From Candidatus Aenigmatarchaeota archaeon (lineage in GTDB: Archaea; Aenigmatarchaeota; Aenigmatarchaeia; QMZP01), in the NCBI GenBank assembly GCA_016202725.1, contig JACQOD010000038.1, positions 1 through 11,325 on the forward strand: DNA of 11,325 bases, in the 5' to 3' direction. Position 1 is the first letter of the stretch. Each line of letters opens with the position of its first letter. A model generated the notes under the pieces. It had not been told where the DNA came from. It worked only from the letters and a program-made list of their open reading frames with translations, and did not search any database. The position numbers were made by a program, and so were the translations under genes. Below are positions 6,167-10,596 of this stretch, in pieces.

Positions 6167-7126
6167 CTAAATGGTGAAGACGGTGGTCTTGTCGTTGTTG
6201 GTTTCCGAGGACTCGACCACGACATTGAAGACGTCCGCCGTGGCAATCGCCGTATAGGTGTTGTGTGCGAGCTGGTACACCTGGCCCACGGTGGTCTGCT
6301 GGCCCGGGGCCAGGGCGCCCGTCGACAGGAACACGGAGCCTATGTTGGGGGAGAGGGTAATCCGCGTGGTGGACACGCCCGCCGCAGCGGTGCCCTGGTT
6401 CCTGATGGCTGCGGAAATCGTCACGCTCACGTTGGAGGAGTTGCTGGTGTTGCTGCCGTTGTTCCAGGAGGCCGTCAGGCTGAAGACCACCAGGTCGGGG
6501 AGGCTGCTGTTGCTGCCGTTGCAGGACGATCCTGCGGGCGAGCAGGCGTTGGTCCCGTTCCCGGCCACGAGGGTGCAGGTGTTCGCGACGCAGGCGAGGT
6601 GGGTTTGGTTCGTCTGGTTCCCGCCGCAGGAGGAGCCTGCGGGCGAGCATTGATTGCTGCCCGGCCCCTGGACGATGGAGCACGTGTTGGAGCGGCACTC
6701 CAAGTGGGTCTGGTTGCTGTTCACGCACGCTCCGTTCACGCAGCCGCCCGTGAAGCCGTAGTTCGCGCAATTGTAAATGTTCTGCACGCACTTCTTGCTC
6801 GCGCAGGTGAACTCCACGACGGAGGCGTTGTCCCAGCAGTAGTCGGTCTTGGACCCGCGCGCGTCCTGGCAGCTGCCCCTGGTGCTCAGGGTCGCGCCGT
6901 CGGAATCGCGGCAGAAGCTGTAGTTGCCCGGGGCGATGATCGTGGGGCTGGGGGCCGCTTTGCCCACTTGGAACGCCTGCCCCGCGGCAGCGCCAGCCTG
7001 CCAGACGGGGTTGGCGGCGTTGCCGGCGAAGACGCCGATGCCTACCGCCAGCACAATCACCGTGAGGATCACCGTCTCCTGCGAGACCGTCCTCCTGCGC
7101 TGCCCAGAACCCCTCCGCCGCGCCAT
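6167..7126 (-). CDS. Membrane-anchored Cys-rich surface protein with CARDB domain
   Basis: The product has 319 residues. A basic N-terminus (MARRRGSGQRRR) is followed by one hydrophobic segment, VILTVIVLAVGIGVFAG (about 19-35), a signal anchor that puts the rest outside the cell. Residues 72-135 are rich in paired cysteines. Two tandem repeats follow at 138-169 and 173-204, each starting NQTHL and ending CSPAGSSC, with four cysteines each. Residues 210-319 form a CARDB-type beta-sandwich (DLVVFSLTASW..., then VSVTISAAIRNQGTAAAG, ending SSETNNDKTTVFTI). About a dozen N-x-S/T sequons suggest heavy N-glycosylation. The function is probably adhesion or cell-surface structure, and the binding partner is unknown. 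The ATG at 7126 is chosen over an upstream in-frame extension because it follows the TATA box and a palindrome. The gene stands alone on its strand. Confidence 0.82.
   Translation of the reverse strand: MARRRGSGQRRRTVSQETVILTVIVLAVGIGVFAGNAANPVWQAGAAAGQAFQVGKAAPSPTIIAPGNYSFCRDSDGATLSTRGSCQDARGSKTDYCWDNASVVEFTCASKKCVQNIYNCANYGFTGGCVNGACVNSNQTHLECRSNTCSIVQGPGSNQCSPAGSSCGGNQTNQTHLACVANTCTLVAGNGTNACSPAGSSCNGSNSSLPDLVVFSLTASWNNGSNTSNSSNVSVTISAAIRNQGTAAAGVSTTRITLSPNIGSVFLSTGALAPGQQTTVGQVYQLAHNTYTAIATADVFNVVVESSETNNDKTTVFTI
6515..6715 (-). repeat. Two tandem Cys-rich repeats inside the surface protein
   Basis: Copies at 6620-6715 and 6515-6610 encode 32-residue units with a 35-residue period. Shared positions are NQTHLxC, NTC, a Gly-rich turn and CSPAGSSC. 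The pattern points to a small disulphide-bonded module that was duplicated. Confidence 0.75.
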
Positions 7127-7143
7127 AAGTATACAGTATACTT
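7127..7143. promoter_or_regulatory. Perfect 17-bp palindromic operator candidate at the CARDB gene start
   Basis: AAGTATAC, one central A, then GTATACTT form an exact inverted repeat with 8-bp arms. It sits directly against the ATG (7124-7126 on the plus strand) and covers the predicted transcription start. A dimeric regulator bound here would block initiation; a hairpin in the short leader is the alternative. Confidence 0.5.
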
Positions 7144-7154
7144 GCACGCCCGCA

Positions 7155-7163
7155 CTTATATAC
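7155..7163 (-). promoter_or_regulatory. TATA box for the CARDB gene
   Basis: On the minus strand GTATATAAG is a strong TATA match, centred about 33 bases before the ATG at 7126. It predicts a leader of roughly 8 bases, so the palindrome lies over the start site. Confidence 0.6.
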
Positions 7164-7335
7164 CTGGGAGGCGCCGGAGAAATGCTGCCCCCGCCTTTCT
7201 CCCTTTTCAAGCACATGGGAATGAATGCTGTTGCTGCCCAGAAAAACGCAAAGGAATGCTGCTTCCGGGCAGGCGGTCAGAAGTGGCGCCTCTCGGCCTC
7301 GCCTTGGCGAATGCGGCTTCACGCAGCATCACGGC

Positions 7336-7357
7336 AAGGGGGATGGACGCCCCCCTT
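7336..7357. repeat. Hairpin AAGGGGG/CCCCCTT
   Basis: Perfect 7-bp arms (7336-7342 and 7351-7357) enclose an 8-base loop in the middle of the intergenic region. No T-run follows and the role is unknown. Confidence 0.35.
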
Positions 7358-7478
7358 CAATTCTCCCGGGAAGCCAAGGACACGGCACGCCGCGAGAGCG
7401 CTGTGGATAAAGTCGTCATCACCGCCCGCGAACCAAGCCGGATGCCTTGATTTCTACAGCGCCCGGGAGGATTGGCGC

Positions 7479-7498
7479 GTCCCTCCGCAGGAGGGGAC
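7479..7498. repeat. Hairpin upstream of the psmA promoter
   Basis: GTCCCTCC (7479-7486) pairs with GGAGGGGAC (7490-7498) across a 3-base loop with one bulged G. It lies about 25 bases upstream of the psmA TATA box. Confidence 0.35.
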
Positions 7499-7501
7499 AT
7501 G

Positions 7502-7513
7502 TCGGACGTCCGA
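7502..7513. promoter_or_regulatory. 12-bp palindrome TCGGACGTCCGA before the psmA promoter
   Basis: The site is fully self-complementary and ends ten bases before the psmA TATA box, beside the TFB-contact region. This is where an activator or repressor dimer would be expected. Only one copy is seen. Confidence 0.35.
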
Positions 7514-7522
7514 TGTTGCACG

Positions 7523-7531
7523 CTTAAATAC
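7523..7531 (+). promoter_or_regulatory. TATA box for psmA
   Basis: CTTAAATAC is centred about 35 bases before the ATG at 7562, which leaves a leader of about 9-10 bases. A GTGAGG Shine-Dalgarno-like stretch (7552-7557) fits that short leader, unlike the leaderless neighbours. Confidence 0.6.
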
Positions 7532-7561
7532 CCCCGCGCGCAATATAGTCAGTGAGGTTCT

Positions 7562-8266
7562 ATGGCACAGCCCATGCCCCCCAGCTACATGGCGTATGAT
7601 CGCACCATCGTCGTCTTCTCCCCTGACGGGAGGCTGCTCCAGGTGGAGTATGCCCGGGAGATGGTGAAGAGCGGCTCCACCTCCGTGGGCCTGCGGGTCG
7701 CGGACGGCATCCTGCTTGCTTCCGTCAAGACGGGAGTCCCCCTGGCGGTCGAGGATTCCTACCGGAAGACGTACGAGATCGACCACCACATGGGCGTCGT
7801 CTCCGCAGGCAGCCTCGCTGATGCGCGGGAGCTCGTCGAGCTGGGGAGGGTGCGGTCGCAGATCCACCGCGTGACCTACGGGGAGCCCATCTCCGTGGCG
7901 ACCCTGACGACCTACCTGTGCGACCGCAAGCACATGGTGACCCAATATGCGGGGGTCAGGCCCTACGGGGTTGGCTTGCTCATCGGCGGCGTTGACAACG
8001 GCGACGCCCGCCTGTTCGAAACCGAGCCCTCCGGGACCATGATAGAGTGGAAGGCCCAGGCCATCGGCCGGGGCGCGGACAAGACCAAGAAGGTCCTGGA
8101 GAAGGACTACAAAGATGGATTGGACAAGGAGAAGGGCCTCAAGCTCATCCTGCGCGCCTTGAAGGCGGGCGAGAAGGAAACCGGCCCCGAGCACGTGGAA
8201 GTCATGTACGTGACCGCGACCGGCACCACCCGGGTCAGCAGGGAAGAGATCAGGCGCTCGTTCTGA
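7562..8266 (+). CDS. psmA: Proteasome alpha subunit
   Basis: The protein has 234 residues, the usual size for archaeal alpha subunits. Seven copies make each outer ring of the 20S proteasome and gate substrate entry in the cytoplasm. The alpha signature YDRTIVVFSPDGRLLQVEYA (residues 12-31) is intact, including the YDR gate motif. Lys69 in RKTYEI aligns by eye with the lysine that docks the C-terminal tail of the activating ATPase (Lys66 in Thermoplasma). GVRPYGVGLLIGG (131-143) and the late helices around TKKVLEKDYKDGL are typical. There is no N-terminal catalytic Thr, as expected for alpha. The beta subunit and PAN are not in the window. The gene lies upstream of SBDS as in many archaea, but 592 bases separate them and SBDS has its own promoter. 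Confidence 0.97.
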   Translation: MAQPMPPSYMAYDRTIVVFSPDGRLLQVEYAREMVKSGSTSVGLRVADGILLASVKTGVPLAVEDSYRKTYEIDHHMGVVSAGSLADARELVELGRVRSQIHRVTYGEPISVATLTTYLCDRKHMVTQYAGVRPYGVGLLIGGVDNGDARLFETEPSGTMIEWKAQAIGRGADKTKKVLEKDYKDGLDKEKGLKLILRALKAGEKETGPEHVEVMYVTATGTTRVSREEIRRSF

Positions 8267-8335
8267 TCATGTGGCGCCTACGGTGCGTGAAGGACCGGGA
8301 GATCGCAGCGCGGTGTGCTCGGATGTGGTTTTCTG

Positions 8336-8485
8336 TCATGCCGAACCTCGGAAGCGTTCCGAGGTAGGTGCGAGGCATGCTCCTCTCCCGGCGATGCGGA
8401 GCAGGCTGAAGCGCTCGTCATGCCTTTTGAGCTTGCGCAGGGCCTCATGTGCGTCCTTTGCCACGGAGATGTTTTTGCGGGCCAT
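8336..8485 (-). pseudogene. VapB-family antitoxin remnant
   Basis: A 49-residue frame starts MARKNISVAKDAHEALRKLK and continues to about RHDERFS. This is the N-terminal strand and first helices of archaeal VapB-type antitoxins (DUF217 kind), whose usual pattern is KTISVxxxAYExLKxLK...ESFSDVI. After RFS the expected DVIxRL segment is missing: the frame reads LLRIAGRGACLAPTSERF and stops inside a hairpin (8345-8365). Normal family members have about 70-85 residues. No VapC (PIN) toxin follows; only about 70 bases remain before the convergent psmA end. A TATA-like GCTTATGC lies about 27 bases before the ATG, so it may still be transcribed. It is best read as a truncated, toxin-less relic. A short functional antitoxin acting on a toxin elsewhere is less likely. 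Confidence 0.55.
8337..8379. repeat. Long imperfect hairpin, REP-like
   Basis: The inner stem is perfect: ACCTCGGAA (8345-8353) and TTCCGAGGT (8357-8365) around a GCG loop. An outer pairing, CATGCC (8337-8342) with GGCATG (8374-8379), frames it. It covers the end of the VapB remnant and lies about 70 bases after the psmA stop. It could end either convergent transcript, or be a dispersed palindromic repeat. Confidence 0.5.
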
Positions 8486-8508
8486 GCATGCGCTATGGAC
8501 GAGCCGTT

Positions 8509-8516
8509 GCATAAGC
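8509..8516 (-). promoter_or_regulatory. TATA-like box for the VapB remnant
   Basis: On the minus strand GCTTATGC is centred about 27 bases before the ATG at 8485. It is a weak match, supported mainly by its spacing. Confidence 0.3.
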
Positions 8517-8559
8517 GCACGATGCGTGGCAGTGCGGACGCGCGGCACAGTGAGGCGGC

Positions 8560-8587
8560 GCCTGCCGGCAGGGACCGGGAGGCAGGC
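8560..8587. repeat. Hairpin GCCTGCC/GGCAGGC
   Basis: Perfect 7-bp arms (8560-8566 and 8581-8587) enclose a 14-base loop inside the psmA-SBDS gap. The role is unknown. Confidence 0.3.
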
Positions 8588-8659
8588 CCGCGGGACCCCT
8601 GACGCCCCGTTCAAGGACAGGCGGCGGTCGCCGATTGCCGCACAGGCCTGGCGGTGCGT

Positions 8660-8690
8660 AAACTACCCGCCGCTACAGCGGCGGGCGTTT
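8660..8690. repeat. Strong hairpin CCCGCCGC/GCGGCGGG
   Basis: Perfect 8-bp arms (8666-8673 and 8678-8685) close a TACA loop. A second pairing, AAAC (8660-8663) with GTTT (8687-8690), extends the stem past small bulges. Such flanked GC hairpins occur at the ends of IS200/IS605-type elements and their short derivatives. No transposase is present, so this is only a suggestion. Confidence 0.45.
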
Positions 8691-8825
8691 GACGCCTACT
8701 GAACTGGTCCAGTGGACAGCATTCCTGCGACCGTGATGGTGAACCATCTCCGCGACCCCGCGCCCAAGCGCGCGCCATGCATCTGCGGGCCAAGGCCCCG
8801 CAGGGTTCCGGCGGCGCGGGGCGTA

Positions 8826-8836
8826 AAGTTAATAAG
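8826..8836 (+). promoter_or_regulatory. TATA box for SBDS
   Basis: TTAATAA (8829-8835) is centred 27 bases before the ATG at 8859. This supports the internal ATG over an upstream GTG at 8712, which would add an Arg/Pro-rich stretch. Confidence 0.55.
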
Positions 8837-8858
8837 ACCTCCCCTCCCAGAGGATACC

Positions 8859-9554
8859 ATGGTGTCGCTCGACAAGGCCGTCATCGCCCGCCTCCACCGC
8901 GGCGGGACCTTCGAGATTCTCGTCGACCCGGACAGGGCCCTGGACTACCGGAAAGGCAAGCCCATGGGCATCGACAACATCCTCGCCGTCCGGGAAATCT
9001 TCAGCGACGCGCGCGCGGGCGACCGGCCCCCTGCTGCCGACCTCCAGAAGGCCTTCGCCACGACGGACGTGGGCAGGATCGCGGAGGTGATCCTCGCGCA
9101 GGGGGAACTCCAGCTCACCACGGAACAGCGGAGGGCCCTCCTCGAAGAGAAAAGGAAGCAGGTCGCCACGATCATCTCCAAGCAGGGGGTCGACCCAAAA
9201 ACCAGGCTCCCGCACCCGCCGCAGCGGATCCTGAACGCGATGGAGCAGGCCCGGGTGAACCTCGACCCGTTCAAGCCCGCCGACCAGCAGGTGGAGGAGG
9301 TCCTGAAGAAGATCGAGGCGGTCATTCCCATCTCCCTGGAGCGGGTGGAGGTGGCGGTCAAGGTCCCCATGGAATATGCAGGACGCGCCGCGTCCGCCAT
9401 CAGGCTGTTCGCGCAGGTCAAGGCCGAGGAGTGGAAGGGCGACGGCTGGTACGCCCTCCTGGAGATCCCCGCGGGGATGCAGGGCGAGATCTACGGCAAG
9501 ATCAACGACCTCACCCACGGGACCGCGGAGACCAAGCTGCTGACGAAGAAGTGA
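8859..9554 (+). CDS. sdo1: Ribosome maturation factor SBDS (Sdo1)
   Basis: The protein has 231 residues, a typical archaeal length. SBDS proteins bind the large ribosomal subunit and, in eukaryotes, work with the EFL1 GTPase to release the anti-association factor eIF6; the archaeal role is taken to be similar. All three domains are visible. The N-terminal domain has NILAVREIFSDARAG and LQKAFATTD. The middle has ILAQGELQLTTEQRRALLEE, the most conserved SBDS stretch, then DPKTRLPHPPQRILNAMEQA. The C-terminal ferredoxin-like domain has VNLDPFKPADQQVEEVLKKI, IPISLERVEVAVKVPMEYAG and AEEWKGDGWYALLEIPAG. The start MVSLDKAVIARLHRGGTFEI matches the family and has a TATA box 27 bases upstream. In many archaea rrp4 and rrp41 exosome genes follow; here the next gene is a convergent Nudix gene. 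Confidence 0.97.
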   Translation: MVSLDKAVIARLHRGGTFEILVDPDRALDYRKGKPMGIDNILAVREIFSDARAGDRPPAADLQKAFATTDVGRIAEVILAQGELQLTTEQRRALLEEKRKQVATIISKQGVDPKTRLPHPPQRILNAMEQARVNLDPFKPADQQVEEVLKKIEAVIPISLERVEVAVKVPMEYAGRAASAIRLFAQVKAEEWKGDGWYALLEIPAGMQGEIYGKINDLTHGTAETKLLTKK

Positions 9555-9807
9555 GTGGGCGGCCCGTGCTCAAGAAGAACTGAGAGATCGTCATACATTA
9601 CCCTCACCGGCTTTACTGGTTCAGGCATGTTTCAGTCTGCATGGGCTCCCCTGACCGTGCAGCGTCCCTTCAACTGGCCCTCATTCCTGCTGGGCAACGC
9701 CTCCTGTCTGGCTTTTCACCCTGCCGATGGCCAATTCGACCATGGGGACAGTGGTCGCATTATTTTCTGTCGATTCCTGGCCTTCTCTTTCGCGCAGGAA
9801 TGGTTGC
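9555..9807. other. Convergent intergenic region after SBDS
   Basis: I see no supported gene in these 253 bases. A T-rich stretch, ATTATTTTCTGT (about 9758-9769), could end SBDS transcription. No tRNA or box C/D pattern was found. Confidence 0.4.
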
Positions 9808-10266
9808 CTATTTCCCGAAGATGCCGCTGTCCTGCACGATCTGCCTGAGGTACGGATGCCAGCCCCCCTCCGGGGAGGAGGCCCAGCGGAAGGCGGAGTG
9901 GTCCTGGTCCACCCGGACCTGCGGGTCCTTCGCGGTGGGCGCCACCAGGTAGGCTATGTTCACCGTGTGGGTCCCCCCCTTCACCTCGGGGAAGAAGGCC
10001 TTGTCGAAGAAGGTCTCGTAGACGCCGATCTGCTTCTCGACGCGCACGTCGAGGCCCAGCTCCTCCTTGGCCTTGCGTACGCAGGCGTCAGCCAGGGTCT
10101 CGCCCTTGAACACCCTGCCCCCGGGCATGAGCCACTGCCCCTTCAGCGGCTCGCGCTCGCGCTTCACGAGCAGGATCCTGCCCTCATGGGCCACGATCAG
10201 GTCCACGCACACCATGGGGATGTAGTCCAGCATGCGCGCGTACAGCTCCCGAGGGATCGGGTACAT
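9808..10266 (-). CDS. Nudix hydrolase, GDP-mannose mannosyl hydrolase-like
   Basis: The product has 152 residues. The Nudix box runs G50-RVFKG-E56, seven residues, then RKAKEELGL (64-72); the metal-binding E68-E69 pair is present, but the usual Arg-Glu is Arg-Lys. The same departure is seen in GDP-mannose mannosyl hydrolase (E. coli Gmm has GGRVQKDETLEAAF then RLTMAELGL). Other shared points are the start IPRELYARMLDYIPMVCVDLIV, GQWLMPGGRVFKGETL, an internal THTVNIAYLV strand and QDHSAFRW near the end. The likely reaction is hydrolysis of a sugar nucleotide such as GDP-mannose to GDP and sugar, possibly linked to surface glycan metabolism; the substrate is inferred. The ATG at 10266 is chosen over an upstream extension (to 10320) because of the TATA box 27 bases before it and the family N-terminus. 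It converges on SBDS. Confidence 0.87.
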   Translation of the reverse strand: MYPIPRELYARMLDYIPMVCVDLIVAHEGRILLVKREREPLKGQWLMPGGRVFKGETLADACVRKAKEELGLDVRVEKQIGVYETFFDKAFFPEVKGGTHTVNIAYLVAPTAKDPQVRVDQDHSAFRWASSPEGGWHPYLRQIVQDSGIFGK

Positions 10267-10289
10267 GCCCTCCCTTTGGGGGCGGGGGG

Positions 10290-10297
10290 TATTTGAA
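10290..10297 (-). promoter_or_regulatory. TATA box for the GDP-mannose-hydrolase-like gene
   Basis: On the minus strand TTCAAATA is centred about 27 bases before the ATG at 10266. A C-rich stretch lies between, followed by a GGGAGGG sequence directly before the start. Confidence 0.55.
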
Positions 10298-10419
10298 GGT
10301 TCGCCCGGGGGAGTCGGCATGGGGAGACCTGCCGGGAAGCGCCGTTGCGGCCTCGACCTCCTGGTTAGGGAGAGCGGAAAAGACGAACCAATGGGAAGGG
10401 GGTGTGCCGCACGACCCCC

Positions 10420-10443
10420 GGGGATTACGGGGAGGGGCGCGGG
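10420..10443 (+). other. G-quadruplex-forming motif
   Basis: Four G-runs (G4 at 10420, G4 at 10429, G4 at 10434, G3 at 10441) are separated by loops of 5, 1 and 3 bases. This fits the usual G-quadruplex pattern. It lies upstream of the minus-strand Nudix gene and just before the repeat array. Confidence 0.5.
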
Positions 10444-10468
10444 AGTTTCCCCCGAGGGCCCCCGGCTT

Positions 10469-10592
10469 TGTCCGAAAAGTAGCTTCTGTCCGATAAGTCA
10501 GGGTTCTGTCCGAAAAGGGCCAAATTCGGGTCTAAAGGGCCTTGTTGAATAAGTCCGTCCTGTTGCAGAAGTCCTGATTCTGTTGAAAAAAC
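10469..10592. repeat. Array of 12-bp repeats, arranged as a 74-bp-offset duplication
   Basis: Copies begin at 10469 (TGTCCGAAAAGT), 10487 (TGTCCGATAAGT), 10507 (TGTCCGAAAAGG), 10543 (TGTTGAATAAGT), 10561 (TGTTGCAGAAGT) and 10581 (TGTTGAAAAAAC). Within each half the spacings are 18 and then 20 bases, and each copy in the second half lies exactly 74 bases after its partner in the first. Spacers differ between halves. The periods are not multiples of three, which argues against coding. The array may bind a protein (iteron-like) or mark a recombination site. It lies where the GC-rich region changes to the AT-rich one. Confidence 0.6.
10586..10591 (-). terminator. T6 tract after hsdS
   Basis: On the minus strand a run of six Ts begins five bases after the hsdS stop codon, a good archaeal-type terminator. 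It overlaps the last copy of the repeat array. Confidence 0.45.
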
Positions 10593-10596
10593 CATT

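Larger units (their letters stand above)
7164..7522. other. Intergenic region between divergent CARDB and psmA genes
   Basis: I see no convincing gene in these ~360 bases: the open frames are short, lack promoter spacing, or run into flanking genes. The stretch holds two hairpins (7336-7357 and 7479-7498) and a perfect palindrome (7502-7513), the last two close to the psmA promoter. Confidence 0.5.
8267..8858. other. 592-bp gap between psmA and SBDS
   Basis: psmA and SBDS usually sit much closer together. This gap contains a VapB-antitoxin remnant on the minus strand and hairpins at 8337-8379, 8560-8587, 8660-8690 and 8795-8822 (GCCCCGC pairing with GCGGGGC). A small palindrome, ACTGG-T-CCAGT, lies at 8703-8713. 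The rest looks non-coding. The mix suggests an inserted and decayed mobile or toxin-antitoxin segment. Confidence 0.5.

Noticed and set aside
6092..7450. Long plus-strand frame with an AGGAGG-like site before an ATG, starting MKSEAREPAMLNELNTYRQF
   Set aside because: Almost all of it is antisense to the well-supported CARDB gene and is Gly/Arg/Ala/Val-rich. There is no TATA box at the right distance, and the AGGAGG is better read as the complement of a T-rich terminator. Only the first ~25 residues look protein-like, so a truncated gene start cannot be fully excluded.
8712..8858. Upstream GTG start for SBDS
   Set aside because: It would add 49 residues of Arg/Pro-rich sequence not found in the family; the TATA box and conserved N-terminus support 8859.
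9555..9807. Possible tRNA or box C/D RNA in the convergent gap
   Set aside because: A GGTTCAGGC stretch resembles a T-loop, but no acceptor or anticodon stems pair around it and no paired C and D boxes were found.
10469..10592. CRISPR array
   Set aside because: Units of 12 bases with 6-8 base spacers are far too short, the copies are imperfect, and no cas gene is present.
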